Positions 7,543 to 15,458 of a DNA stretch of 18,947 nt are shown one piece after another; within the stretch, counting starts at the first letter, position 1, and every line of letters starts with the position of its first letter. The notes under the pieces were generated by a model. The model was not told the DNA's origin and did no database searches. It saw nothing but the letters and a program-made list of their open reading frames with translations. The stretch comes from Saprospiraceae bacterium (lineage in GTDB: Bacteria; Bacteroidota; Bacteroidia; Chitinophagales; Saprospiraceae), in assembly GCA_014379665.1 (NCBI GenBank), contig JACMLK010000383.1, positions 1 to 18,947 on the forward strand, read 5' to 3'. Made by a program: the position numbers and the translations under genes.

Positions 7543-7586
7543 AAATTACCTCTTCTTTTGGTCAGTATAAAAGTGCCTAAGGAATA

Positions 7587-7612
7587 GATACTCGAAGTAT
7601 CATTTCGGATAC
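7587..7612 (-). promoter_or_regulatory. Alternating GATAC/GTATC hairpins in the leader of the DinB-cupin gene
   Basis: Three matching arms lie in a row: GATAC (7587-7591), GTATC (7597-7601), GATAC (7608-7612). The middle arm can pair with either neighbour. The left pairing is a perfect 6 bp stem (GATACT/AGTATC) with a CGA loop. The site is 45-70 bases upstream of the ATG, so it could be an attenuator or an operator with repeated half-sites. No T-run follows, so a plain terminator is less likely. Confidence 0.35.
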
Positions 7613-7677
7613 GAACTACCTGTAATCGTACAACAGTTACAAATTTCGCAATTAATCAGAAATATCTATGATTATTT

Positions 7678-8067
7678 TTATTTTACAAATATAAACCCAA
7701 AACCATCGGCAAATTGTGTTTGACTTATTAACAGGGTGTCTTCCTTTTGGATTACAATATTTCCAAAATATTCATTGTCAAGTATAAGTTCATCGCCTTC
7801 AACGGTCTCCTTTATCTGGTAGGAGAAGACCTGAGAAGGAAAACTAACATTCCAGTTTCCTGTAAAATTGTTGGTGATATTGAGTTGATCATCATCGTCA
7901 AAATTCCAGATGATCTGACCTTTTGGGTAATCCTGAGATATGCCTGCAATGCCGCCCGATGCATTAATTAAAAACCATTTACCTTCAAGACCATTTTGAG
8001 TTTCTTCCTTACAACATCCGGATAAAATTATCAGAAAAAGTCCAAGAAAAACATGATTAAGTTTCAT
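7678..8067 (-). CDS. Small lipoprotein, lipocalin-like
   Basis: 129-residue lipoprotein starting at ATG 8067 (MKLNHVFLGL). The frame is open to a TTG at 8085, but the ATG gives a proper signal sequence with lipobox ILSGC and Cys18 as the lipidated residue. The mature part begins KEETQNGLEGKWFLINASGG, and GxW near the start is typical of lipocalin-like domains of Bacteroidota. It continues with short beta strands (QIIWNFDDDDQLNI, GNWNVSF) that would form a small barrel. It probably sits in the outer membrane or faces the periplasm. It lies 63 bases after odhB and could be co-transcribed, though no functional link is known. No specific function can be assigned. Confidence 0.75.
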   Translation of the reverse strand: MKLNHVFLGLFLIILSGCCKEETQNGLEGKWFLINASGGIAGISQDYPKGQIIWNFDDDDQLNITNNFTGNWNVSFPSQVFSYQIKETVEGDELILDNEYFGNIVIQKEDTLLISQTQFADGFGFIFVK

Positions 8068-8130
8068 AATATAAATTTTTCTCAAAGACGTAAATAACTC
8101 AAAAGCAGTTGGTGGAAACTGTAATAAATA

Positions 8131-9360
8131 TTAAATATCCATCATCAATGTCATGGGATCTTCAAGCATTTCTTTGACTTTGACCAGAAATGTTACTGAA
8201 GTACTGCCATCTATGATCCTGTGATCATAAGATAGTGCAAGATACATCATCGGTCTGATGACTATTTGTCCATCTATAGCTATAGGCCTTTCCTTAATAG
8301 CATGCATTCCGAGGATGGCAGACTGTGGTTCATTTATGATGGGTGTACTGAGCAGAGAACCAAAAATGCCCCCATTTGTAATCGTAAATGTGCCGCCTTT
8401 CATTTCATCAAGTGTAAGTTTACCTGTTCTGGCTTTTTCAGCCAGGTCTTTAATTTTCAGTTCAATATCATGAAAACCGATTGTTTCCACATTTTGTACC
8501 GGAGGAACTACCAGCCCGGTTGGGGTAGAGATAGCAATAGAGATATCCACAAAATCATGATAAATGATGTCGTTTCCGTCTATCATGGCATTGACATCGG
8601 GCATTTCCATGAGAACTTTTGCACATGCTTTGGAAAATATGGACATGTATCCGAGTTTAATCCCATGTTTAGCTACAAAACGATCCTGATACTTTTTACG
8701 TAGTTCGTTGATAGCGGTCATGTCTACTTCGTTGAATGTAGTGAGCATGGCCGTATTATTTTTTGCAGAAACCAATCTGGTAGCAATGGTCTTTCTCATT
8801 CTGCTCATCTTTTCTATTCTGACTTCCCTGATGCCTGGTATTATAGTTTTCTTTGGGCTGACTTCAGTCTTAACGGAACTGTCATGTGTAGGAAGCAATT
8901 TGGTTTCCAAAGACTTTTGAGCATCTTCTTTAGTAATGCGGCCATCTTTGCCGGTACCTGTCACAGTAGCGGGATCAACATCCCCTTCTTTTAACATTTT
9001 AGCGGCTGCTGGTGATGGGTGCCCTGTGGCATAAGTTTTAGTGTTTAATTCAATTACTTCTGGTTTTTCTATAGTGACAGGAGGTGTTACCGGAATCACA
9101 ACCGACGAAACATCAACAGGAACGGATGTATCTATTCTGGCTACTAAAGCACCAATGGCGAGATCATCTCCTTCTTTAGCCACATGGATCAACTTGCCCG
9201 AGGCCTCGGCAGGAAATTCCAGCGTGGCCTTATCTGATTCGAACTCACAAATGGGTTCGTCAACTTTGACATAATCACCGTCTTTTTTAAGCCATTGTGA
9301 TAAAGTAACTTCTGTGATGGATTCGCCAATCGTAGGCACTTTCATTTCAACCAAACTCAT
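8131..9360 (-). CDS. odhB: 2-oxoglutarate dehydrogenase E2, dihydrolipoamide succinyltransferase
   Basis: E2 core enzyme of the 2-oxoglutarate dehydrogenase complex. It transfers the succinyl group from its lipoyl arm to CoA in the TCA cycle. The ATG at 9360 gives [14 protein letters not shown], the usual E2 beginning, and 409 residues. An upstream TTG at 9381 is rejected because it lies inside a -7 promoter box. Domains in order: lipoyl domain (1-78, lipoylated K44 in ESDKATLEF), a Val/Pro-rich linker (80-108), the peripheral subunit-binding domain (112-148, [12 protein letters not shown]), and the catalytic domain with the active-site motif DHRIIDG (His380, Asp384). The family has usual length and all motifs. 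The E1 gene (odhA/sucA) is not adjacent; dapD lies upstream instead. The succinyltransferase call over acetyl- or acyltransferase rests on overall resemblance. Confidence 0.95.
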   Translation of the reverse strand: MSLVEMKVPTIGESITEVTLSQWLKKDGDYVKVDEPICEFESDKATLEFPAEASGKLIHVAKEGDDLAIGALVARIDTSVPVDVSSVVIPVTPPVTIEKPEVIELNTKTYATGHPSPAAAKMLKEGDVDPATVTGTGKDGRITKEDAQKSLETKLLPTHDSSVKTEVSPKKTIIPGIREVRIEKMSRMRKTIATRLVSAKNNTAMLTTFNEVDMTAINELRKKYQDRFVAKHGIKLGYMSIFSKACAKVLMEMPDVNAMIDGNDIIYHDFVDISIAISTPTGLVVPPVQNVETIGFHDIELKIKDLAEKARTGKLTLDEMKGGTFTITNGGIFGSLLSTPIINEPQSAILGMHAIKERPIAIDGQIVIRPMMYLALSYDHRIIDGSTSVTFLVKVKEMLEDPMTLMMDI

Positions 9361-9378
9361 AATAATGTATAATTTGGT

Positions 9379-9386
9379 CAAAGATA
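9379..9386 (-). promoter_or_regulatory. Candidate -7 promoter box of odhB (proximal)
   Basis: Minus-strand TATCTTTG matches TAnnTTTG exactly, 18 bases before the ATG at 9360, which would leave a leader of about 12 bases. The alternative TTG start of odhB lies within this box. No clear TTG stands 17-23 bases upstream. Confidence 0.4.
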
Positions 9387-9447
9387 GATTGATCTATTGA
9401 AATTTTCGCCACTGATAACAGGAAAATAATATGTAATTTTAATTAAA

Positions 9448-9455
9448 CAAAGTTA
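9448..9455 (-). promoter_or_regulatory. Candidate -7 promoter box of odhB (distal)
   Basis: Minus-strand TAACTTTG is another exact TAnnTTTG match, in the 179-base gap between dapD and odhB. It would give a leader of about 80 bases. No -33 element is evident, so it may be chance in AT-rich DNA. Confidence 0.25.
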
Positions 9456-9539
9456 TAGTTTAAACCAGTCTAAATTAATTTTATTTCAGATAACCACAGT
9501 TAGTGAAGTTGATAACTAATTATTATGATGCCGAGCCCT

Positions 9540-10355
9540 TTAGACAGCCACATTATACTCTCTGAGTGCCTGATTGAGGGAAACTTTGTTGTCTGTCGAT
9601 GATTTGCGTTGTCCGATAATGAGCGCACAATTGACATGATACTCTCCCGCAGGAAATTTTTTGGTATAACTTCCGGGTATGACTACGGACCTTTCCGGTA
9701 CCTCACCCCTGTATATCACAGGTTCGTCTCCTGTCACATCTATAATATGTGTCGATTGGGTTAGCACTACATTGGCTCCAAGTACTGCTTCTTTTCTCAC
9801 ACGAACTCCTTCTACCACAATACACCTGCTGCCAATAAAACAATTGTCTTCGATGATAGTAGGACTCGCCTGTGGTGGTTCGAGTACGCCACCAATACCT
9901 ACTCCACCTGATAAATGTACATGTCTTCCTATCTGAGCGCATGAACCAACTGTAGCCCATGTATCCACCATTGTGCCGGTACCCACCCATGCACCAATAT
10001 TGACATAGGAAGGCATGAGAATAGCTCCGGACTCTATAAAACTACCATATCTGGCAATAGCGTGCGGCACCACCCGAACTCCGTGCGCAGCATAATTTTT
10101 CTTTAATGGTATTTTGTCATGAAATTCAAATGGTCCGACTTCTATTGTTTCCATTTGCTGAATAGGAAAATACATGACAATCGCCTTTTTCACCCAATCG
10201 TTTACTTTCCAGCCATCTCCAACCGGCTCTGCCACACGCAATTTCCCCTGATCTATCAACGCCACCACTTCCCGGATAGCCTCCTTTGCTCCGACTGCGT
10301 TGATCAATGTACGATCATCCCACAGACTATCAATAAGTAGTTTAAGTTCCTGCAT
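9540..10355 (-). CDS. dapD: 2,3,4,5-tetrahydropyridine-2,6-dicarboxylate N-succinyltransferase
   Basis: 271-residue DapD: it transfers a succinyl group from succinyl-CoA to tetrahydrodipicolinate in the succinylase branch of lysine and meso-diaminopimelate synthesis, so it feeds both protein and peptidoglycan. The N-terminal domain is helical (MQELKLLIDSLWDD). From about residue 95 the chain has hexapeptide repeats of a left-handed beta helix. Clear family blocks are MPSYVNIGAWVGTGTMVDTW, HLSGGVGIGGVLEP with the following PQASP, and the region FIGSRCIVVEGV. Length matches the E. coli enzyme closely. It lies 26 bases after the PAP2-like gene, so both may share a transcript. Succinyl-CoA links it to odhB downstream, but that may be coincidence. 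Confidence 0.97.
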   Translation of the reverse strand: MQELKLLIDSLWDDRTLINAVGAKEAIREVVALIDQGKLRVAEPVGDGWKVNDWVKKAIVMYFPIQQMETIEVGPFEFHDKIPLKKNYAAHGVRVVPHAIARYGSFIESGAILMPSYVNIGAWVGTGTMVDTWATVGSCAQIGRHVHLSGGVGIGGVLEPPQASPTIIEDNCFIGSRCIVVEGVRVRKEAVLGANVVLTQSTHIIDVTGDEPVIYRGEVPERSVVIPGSYTKKFPAGEYHVNCALIIGQRKSSTDNKVSLNQALREYNVAV

Positions 10356-10381
10356 ATGTGATTATTATTTTAAATTCAAAA

Positions 10382-11047
10382 TTAAAAAAACATCCTGAAA
10401 GCAACCATTTGAGCAAGAATTCCAACCAGATAACCGCCGTACACCTCATCTTCTCTATGTGCTTTAAGATACAACCTGCTACTCCCTATCAATCCAGCTA
10501 AAACCAACACTATCATCATCACCAATCTGTCACTGATTCCCAATGTTATTCCTGAATATGGAATTGAAAAATTTACTACCCCATAAGTCCAATAGTTCAC
10601 CATCAACATCATTCCGGCAACAAATCCACCTGCTCCGATAGTATGTAAACTGATTTTGGTAAAACTATTGAGTATCAAAGCAATAAAAACAGCTATGGTG
10701 CATCCCAATATAAAAAATGACAACGCATCAGGAATGAGATCATTCTTTCGCACATTGATATACAACCACATATAAAACATACCTGTAACAATCAGCGGGC
10801 CGATCCGTTCCTGTTTGTCTTTCATCTCCAGACTTTTTATCAACCCTAATGCCTTCATCAGAAATATAGCAATCACCGGAAACATTAATGAAATTGTGAC
10901 TACTGAAATGATAATAAGACCCTGAACTTTGGGTCCTGAAAAACCGAAGATATATGGGTTCGCTATGATTAAAAACATCAATATGTAACTAATCATAAAG
11001 AGCGGATGGAGCAGAAAAGATATGATATGAGCTATTATTTTAAACAT
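10382..11047 (-). CDS. PAP2-like integral membrane protein
   Basis: 221-residue membrane protein with about six predicted membrane segments. It resembles the PAP2 phosphatase fold but with altered motifs. The block KDKQERIGPL (76-85) stands where PAP2 enzymes have K-x6-RP, SLH (133-135) replaces PSGH, and SSRLYLKAHREDEVYGG (189-205) matches S-R-x5-H-x3-D with Glu201 instead of Asp. Basic residues and both histidines (H135, H197) are kept, so activity on a lipid phosphate or diphosphate is possible but not assured. It lies between a UbiA prenyltransferase gene (73 bases upstream) and dapD (26 bases downstream). Its partner could be a prenyl diphosphate, but this is only a guess from context. 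Confidence 0.7.
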   Translation of the reverse strand: MFKIIAHIISFLLHPLFMISYILMFLIIANPYIFGFSGPKVQGLIIISVVTISLMFPVIAIFLMKALGLIKSLEMKDKQERIGPLIVTGMFYMWLYINVRKNDLIPDALSFFILGCTIAVFIALILNSFTKISLHTIGAGGFVAGMMLMVNYWTYGVVNFSIPYSGITLGISDRLVMMIVLVLAGLIGSSRLYLKAHREDEVYGGYLVGILAQMVAFRMFF

Positions 11048-11120
11048 ACATAATATTTCTGAATCTCTGAAACGGATTAATTTAAATACATTCTATTAAC
11101 TGAAAGCCAAAACCAGGGTT

Positions 11121-12008
11121 TTATTTCACCATTAATAAACACCCTGACATCCAAACGTACAAAATAGAAAGAAGAGCTAATAAATTGGATATAAATGCAA
11201 ATATCTTCATTTGAATCAATGTATAAGTGTTTTTTCGAAAAATGAATAATAAATCAAGTAAAAGCCATAATAATGCCATGCTCAAAAAAGCGCTGAACCA
11301 AACTTCCTTAAAATATTGAAATACTATAAATATCTCGCCAACAACGATTAATATGATAAGTATTTTTGTTCTTATAACACCCAACACAGTAGTGGTGGTG
11401 GTTCTTCCTGATGATTTATCAGGTAAACAATCCATGACTTCCCCCATCAGATGAGCCTGAATTGAAAACAAAAATAAATATATATAGGTTTGAAATGGGA
11501 GACTTTCTGTTTTATTCAGAATTATGCTAAAGGGCACCACCAGTAAATAACCAATCTGACAAAGCAACTCTAAAGGCGGCATGGATCTAAGTCCTTTCTC
11601 CGGCAAATTATAAAGCAAGTTGATGACTATAAATCCGGCATAAATTAATAACATGTTCATCCCTCCATAAAATATCAATACCGGCAGGGTAAGTATTTGA
11701 CTGATAATAATTGGTTTCCACAAAGTTCCCAACTGCATTTTAGTAGCTCGGGCTCCAAACCAAAAACTATCTTTCCTGGGATTCAATACATCTGTTTCAT
11801 AATCTACCACATCATTCCACCCATACACCATAAAATTCAAAGGAAAACAGATATAAAAAAATCCATACCAAAATAGAAAAGAATGAAACATTTCAGGGGA
11901 CTGACTCGTAGGCAACATATACAACCATATAGTAGCGAACCAAAGACCGGGACGTGAAACTTTTAGATATAACAGAAATTTGTTTTTCAATACGAATTTA
12001 TTACTCAT
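11121..12008 (-). CDS. UbiA-family prenyltransferase
   Basis: 295-residue integral membrane enzyme that transfers a prenyl chain from an isoprenoid diphosphate to an acceptor. The ATG at 12008 (MSNKFVLKNKFLLYLKVSRP) is preferred; a TTG at 12023 would add five residues but lies in a candidate -7 box. Motif 1 is NDVVDYETD (65-73) and the second Asp motif is DCLPD in EVMDCLPDKSSGRTTT; both bind Mg-diphosphate. Seven to nine membrane segments are visible. The sequence after motif 1, NPRKDS, resembles the group that includes lycopene elongases and related uncharacterised Bacteroidota enzymes, more than MenA or UbiA proper, but the acceptor cannot be named. It heads the run UbiA - PAP2-like - dapD on the minus strand. 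Confidence 0.88.
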   Translation of the reverse strand: MSNKFVLKNKFLLYLKVSRPGLWFATIWLYMLPTSQSPEMFHSFLFWYGFFYICFPLNFMVYGWNDVVDYETDVLNPRKDSFWFGARATKMQLGTLWKPIIISQILTLPVLIFYGGMNMLLIYAGFIVINLLYNLPEKGLRSMPPLELLCQIGYLLVVPFSIILNKTESLPFQTYIYLFLFSIQAHLMGEVMDCLPDKSSGRTTTTTVLGVIRTKILIILIVVGEIFIVFQYFKEVWFSAFLSMALLWLLLDLLFIFRKNTYTLIQMKIFAFISNLLALLSILYVWMSGCLLMVK

Positions 12009-12020
12009 TAATACCCCTGA

Positions 12021-12048
12021 CAAAATTAATCAAAATAAGCACTTCAAA
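12021..12048 (-). promoter_or_regulatory. Candidate promoter of the UbiA gene
   Basis: On the minus strand TTTG (12048-12045) is followed after 16 bases by TAATTTTG (12028-12021), an exact TAnnTTTG -7 box. Spacing is one base below the usual 17-23. The -7 box is 12 bases before the ATG at 12008. Confidence 0.35.
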
Positions 12049-12180
12049 CGAAAAAGTATATCGATGTCAACTATCCTCTTATTTATAATAAATTTTGATT
12101 CACCTGACCAACCATGTTACCTGCCATTGTCGTCTTTGATGAAGATAGATCATTTATATAATTACTTAAACCAAAGTATC

Positions 12181-13434
12181 ATGAAGAATACAACCCTTTT
12201 CATTTTTTCATTATTTGTTGCACTTACTTTTCAATCCTGTTTGAAAGATTCGTGTAGTGAAGTTCGTGAATTCACACAATTCACCCCTGTTTATATGACT
12301 AAAGCGCAATTCAGGCAAAATGTAGAAGCTTCAACCACGAGAAAACTGGAAAATCCGGGTAAAATGTATTTTTACAAACAATATCTTTTTATAAATGAAC
12401 AAGGTAAAGGGGTGCATGTTTATGATCTGACTGATGAAACAAACCCAATAAAAATCAGCTTCTATGATATTCCCGGTAACTTTGACATCGCAGTCAAAGA
12501 TAACATAATGTATGCCGATAATGCTATTGATCTGATAGCTATTGATATCACTGACATATCGAATCCAAAAACGGTAAAAAGAATCGAGGATTTCAATAAT
12601 CAATACATTAATTATGATCCTCAGCTTTATTATGTCTACAGTGTAAAATCAAATGTCACACAAATACTTGACTGCAATAATGCAAATTTTGGAAATAATG
12701 TGTTTTTTGAAAACGGTGATGCTTTTGTTAATTCTGCAGGATTTGATACAGGTGTGATTAACACTAACAATAACACAGGCATAGGAGGTTCGTTTGCCAG
12801 GTTTACTGTAGTAAATGATTATTTGTACATCGTCAACCAAAGTTCACTAAAGTCATACCTTATATCTGAACCATCAAATCCTCAATTCAAAAACACCAAT
12901 CAGTTGGGATGGGGTATTGAAACCATTTTTCCGTATAAAGACAAGCTATTTGTCGGGTCGAATGCCGGTATGTTTATTTTTGATAACTCAACCCCGGAGG
13001 CTCCTGTACTTCTTTCCACCTTTGAACATGCCAGAGCTTGTGACCCCGTTATTGTCTATGAAAATACAGCATACGTGACGCTTAGAAATGGCAGCGAATG
13101 TAATGGATTTATCAACCAACTTGATGTTATTGACATTACCAATGTACTTCAACCCAATCTTATCAAATCCTATCCTATGAAACATCCGCACGGGTTGTCA
13201 TACAGCGATGGAAAGATCTTCCTGGCAGAAGGTGATTTTGGTTTCAAAGTCCTGAATGTGGAAGACCCTGGCAAAATAAACGAAATAACCAGTATAGAAA
13301 ATATACACTGCTATGACATGATTTCTTTGTCAAAAGAACGATTGTTTGTGATAGGTGATGATGGATTTTATCAGTTTAATGTATCTGATCCGAAGATGCC
13401 TAAAGTAGTTAGTGTCATAAAAATTAATCAATAA
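12181..13434 (+). CDS. LVIVD-repeat beta-propeller lipoprotein
   Basis: 417-residue lipoprotein. The ATG at 12181 is chosen over the longer frame starting at 11980 because it begins a clear lipoprotein signal (MKNTTLFIFSLFVALTFQSC), with Cys20 as the lipidated residue. The mature chain has repeated blocks of the LVIVD type, each with a strand such as GVHVYDLTDETNP, LIAIDITDISNP or LDVIDITNVLQP followed by a short beta segment. This is typical of a beta-propeller exposed on the surface. The C-terminal blocks GFKVLNVEDP and GFYQFNVSDP continue the pattern. Its TAA shares one base with the ATG of the next gene (TAATG), so the two are translationally coupled. Such proteins are common in Bacteroidota, usually with unknown partners. 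Confidence 0.88.
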   Translation: MKNTTLFIFSLFVALTFQSCLKDSCSEVREFTQFTPVYMTKAQFRQNVEASTTRKLENPGKMYFYKQYLFINEQGKGVHVYDLTDETNPIKISFYDIPGNFDIAVKDNIMYADNAIDLIAIDITDISNPKTVKRIEDFNNQYINYDPQLYYVYSVKSNVTQILDCNNANFGNNVFFENGDAFVNSAGFDTGVINTNNNTGIGGSFARFTVVNDYLYIVNQSSLKSYLISEPSNPQFKNTNQLGWGIETIFPYKDKLFVGSNAGMFIFDNSTPEAPVLLSTFEHARACDPVIVYENTAYVTLRNGSECNGFINQLDVIDITNVLQPNLIKSYPMKHPHGLSYSDGKIFLAEGDFGFKVLNVEDPGKINEITSIENIHCYDMISLSKERLFVIGDDGFYQFNVSDPKMPKVVSVIKINQ

Positions 13435-14159
13435 TGAAAATAAAAATATCAGTAATATTTTGCCTTATTCTCTTTAATACAATCCAGTTATTTTGTCAGA
13501 CTACTGAAAAATATGTAGACAAAATATATCTTAAAAACGGCAGCGTATTGCAGGGGAAAGTATTGTATTACAATCCATTGGATTCTGTGATTTTTACAAT
13601 GGAAGGTGGTGAGCCGGTCACATTTCCGTCCAATATGGTAAAAAAGATAAAAATGTCTACTGCTGGCGGATCAGATCAACTTTACAGTTTCAGGGAAAAT
13701 ACTTTGTATACCCGAAGTCAGATTTCGATATTATACCAAAAGGACAACAACGGTATCTCGTTGTCACAGAGTGTTGGTTATCAGTATAAGTATTGGTTGG
13801 CACTAGGTGCCGGTATTGGGATTGACAATTATGTTACAGATCAAGGAAATAATCTTTTTCCGGTATTTATGGAAGTGCGTTCATATCTTCAAAAACAAAA
13901 CATTTCTCCATATCTGGCCTTTAGGACCGGCTACAGTTTTGCTTTTGCAGACGAGGAATCGGGGCAAACCCAGGTAAAAGGCAGCTACTTTATAAATCCT
14001 GTTATTGGGTACAAACTTAGTGCAGGAAGACCATATCTGGATGTTTTTTTTGGTGCCAAATTTCAACAGGCTTCTTATCTTTCAAGCGATAGTTGGGGTA
14101 AATCATCAACTGAGATTCATTATCGGAGATACGATATGGGGATTGCATTAACGTTTTGA
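13434..14159 (+). CDS. Secreted protein with small N-terminal beta domain and putative outer-membrane barrel
   Basis: 241-residue protein with an N-terminal signal (MKIKISVIFCLILFNTIQLFC, cut probably before Gln22). Residues 28-72 form a compact beta unit (DKIYLKNGSVLQGKVLYYNP to NMVKKIKM), similar to the small beta-rich modules that precede many Bacteroidota barrels. The rest alternates aromatic-ended strands, for example QSVGYQYKYWLALGAGIGI and SPYLAFRTGYSF, and ends in MGIALTF with a terminal Phe, as in outer-membrane proteins. It overlaps the LVIVD lipoprotein gene by one base, which suggests that the lipoprotein and barrel work together at the outer membrane. The gene is not recognised by name. 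The barrel call rests on strand pattern only. Confidence 0.7.
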   Translation: MKIKISVIFCLILFNTIQLFCQTTEKYVDKIYLKNGSVLQGKVLYYNPLDSVIFTMEGGEPVTFPSNMVKKIKMSTAGGSDQLYSFRENTLYTRSQISILYQKDNNGISLSQSVGYQYKYWLALGAGIGIDNYVTDQGNNLFPVFMEVRSYLQKQNISPYLAFRTGYSFAFADEESGQTQVKGSYFINPVIGYKLSAGRPYLDVFFGAKFQQASYLSSDSWGKSSTEIHYRRYDMGIALTF

Positions 14160-14225
14160 ACAGGAAATGACGCGAAATCAACAAAGTATTACCGTACATG
14201 ATTTTGATTAAAACTTAAGTCCGGC

Positions 14226-14256
14226 TTGACTTTTCGGTCAGGAAAGAGTAATTTTA
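14226..14256 (+). promoter_or_regulatory. Promoter of the DUF7009-fdhD-mobA operon
   Basis: TTG at 14226-14228 is followed after 20 bases by TAATTTTA (14249-14256), a near-consensus Bacteroidota pair (TAnnTTTG with the last G replaced by A). Read as a sigma70 promoter the same sites give TTGACT-N17-TAATTT. The start of transcription would be near 14263, about 16 bases before the ATG. An imperfect inverted repeat, CTTGAC and GTCAGG around a 6-base gap (14225-14242), overlaps the upstream half and could be an operator. Confidence 0.5.
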
Positions 14257-14278
14257 CATCAAAGTAAATTGTCGACCT

Positions 14279-14647
14279 ATGAAACTCCGTATCAACGGCG
14301 ATTCTATCAGACTGAGATTGGCTAAAACGGAGGTGGAAACTTTGGTTAATATGGGTAAAGTAGCCTCAGCATGTAAAATAGCCGGTCATTCATTGATATA
14401 TCAAATAATTAAAAGTAAAGAAGCCCATATTTCTGCCACTTATGTGGATGATGTGCTAAACATTTCAATTCATGAATCTCTGCTGCATCGTTGGGATGAA
14501 GACGAAAGAGTTGGATTTGACGCAGTAGATAAGGCAGGATTGTACATATTGGTAGAAAAGGATTTCCAATGCCTGAAACCTCGAACTCACGAAGATGAAT
14601 CTGGCTTATATAAAAACCCACAGGAATCAGATACATCTCATGGTTGA
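14279..14647 (+). CDS. DUF7009-family protein, head of molybdenum operon
   Basis: 122-residue soluble protein that fits the DUF7009 family of Bacteroidota as recalled: the opening MKLRINGDSIRLRLAKTEVE, the middle YVDDVLNISIHESLLHRWDE and the end IEV-like strand followed by EKDFQCLKPR and acidic EDESGLYKNP. The family pattern (RIKGNSxRxRLxxxEV near the start, DFxCL and ED-rich end) is all present. Function is not established. Its place before fdhD and mobA suggests a part in molybdenum enzyme maturation. The fdhD start lies within its last codons (8-base overlap), so its translation is coupled to fdhD. Confidence 0.75.
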   Translation: MKLRINGDSIRLRLAKTEVETLVNMGKVASACKIAGHSLIYQIIKSKEAHISATYVDDVLNISIHESLLHRWDEDERVGFDAVDKAGLYILVEKDFQCLKPRTHEDESGLYKNPQESDTSHG

Positions 14648-15458
14648 TAGAATACCGGAAAAAGTTCAGATAAAAGAAGTTTCCGTTTTCAAAAACAGGA
14701 ATGGCACTTTGTTACAAATGAATGATCAGGTAGCTGTTGAATCACCTTTACAGATGGAAATTAACGGCAAACCCATTTCCGTAACCATGCGAACTCCTGG
14801 GGATGATCCAGCTTTGACCGTAGGATTCTTATTTACCGAAGGCATCATACATGACTATGATCAGGTGGCTTGTGTGATTCAAACGGATGAAAACTCGATC
14901 AATGTGAAGATGGAAGAAGATATAGACCTACCGACAACCGACATTGCACGAAATTTTTATACTACTTCCAGTTGCGGGGTGTGTGGTAAATCATCCGTAG
15001 AAAGTATAGTTACTAAATCATTATTTACGCTAAGCGGGAAAAAAATATTTATCACTGATGATGTGCTTTTTTCATTACAGGAAAAATTATTGACAGTACA
15101 ATCAGCATTTGAATCTACCGGTGGTCTTCATGCTTCTGCGCTTTTTCATCCGGATGGCAAATACCTGTATCATAGTGAAGATGTGGGAAGGCATAATGCT
15201 TTGGACAAACTCATAGGCCATGCGCTCATGGCCGGACGAATGCCGCTTAGCAATCACATTTTAATGTTGAGTGGCAGAGCAAGCTTCGAATTGGTTCAGA
15301 AAGCAGGAATGGCAGGAATTCCGGTCATCGTGTCGGTAGGGGCTCCGTCCAGTCTTGCCGTAGAACTTGCCCAAAGTTCCGGTCACATACTGATCGGCTT
15401 TTTAAAAAGAACAGGATATAATATTTATGCAGGAAAAGATCTTCTCCAATCTGACTGA
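14640..15458 (+). CDS. fdhD: Formate dehydrogenase accessory sulfurtransferase FdhD
   Basis: 272-residue FdhD from the ATG at 14640. An in-frame ATG at 14595 would add 15 residues but overlap the upstream gene by 53 bases and lies outside the conserved part. FdhD carries sulfur from a cysteine desulfurase to the molybdenum cofactor, which formate dehydrogenase needs for activity. The catalytic pair CGVC (Cys112 and Cys115) sits in SSCGVCGKSSVES. Other family blocks are MRTPGDDPALTVGFLFTEGI, the region GGLHASALF, and EDVGRHNALDKLIGHAL. Nothing essential is missing. The last 32 bases overlap mobA. No formate dehydrogenase subunit gene is in the window. Confidence 0.95.
   Translation: MVDRIPEKVQIKEVSVFKNRNGTLLQMNDQVAVESPLQMEINGKPISVTMRTPGDDPALTVGFLFTEGIIHDYDQVACVIQTDENSINVKMEEDIDLPTTDIARNFYTTSSCGVCGKSSVESIVTKSLFTLSGKKIFITDDVLFSLQEKLLTVQSAFESTGGLHASALFHPDGKYLYHSEDVGRHNALDKLIGHALMAGRMPLSNHILMLSGRASFELVQKAGMAGIPVIVSVGAPSSLAVELAQSSGHILIGFLKRTGYNIYAGKDLLQSD

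Noticed and set aside
8068..8085. TTG at 8085 as start of the small lipoprotein
   Set aside because: The ATG at 8067 gives a regular signal peptide with lipobox; the extra six residues add nothing.
8258..9274. Plus-strand frames of 70-145 codons opposite odhB
   Set aside because: They are antisense shadows of a well-conserved gene, with no family resemblance or start signals.
9361..9381. TTG at 9381 as start of odhB (adds seven residues)
   Set aside because: It lies within a -7 promoter box, and the ATG at 9360 gives the conserved E2 beginning.
9703..9990. 95-codon minus-strand frame inside dapD
   Set aside because: It overlaps dapD in another frame; its composition, rich in Trp, Arg and Cys, is typical of a shadow frame.
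11109..11122. AAAACC / GGTTTT palindrome at the end of the UbiA gene as a terminator
   Set aside because: The loop would be two bases and no T-run follows on the minus strand.
12135..12162. Sigma70-like TTGATG and TATAAT pair before the LVIVD gene
   Set aside because: The spacing is 15 bases and there is no TAnnTTTG box, so it is too weak to list as a promoter.
11980..12180. 67-residue N-terminal extension of the LVIVD lipoprotein
   Set aside because: It would place the lipoprotein signal inside the chain, and it overlaps the start and promoter of the divergent UbiA gene.
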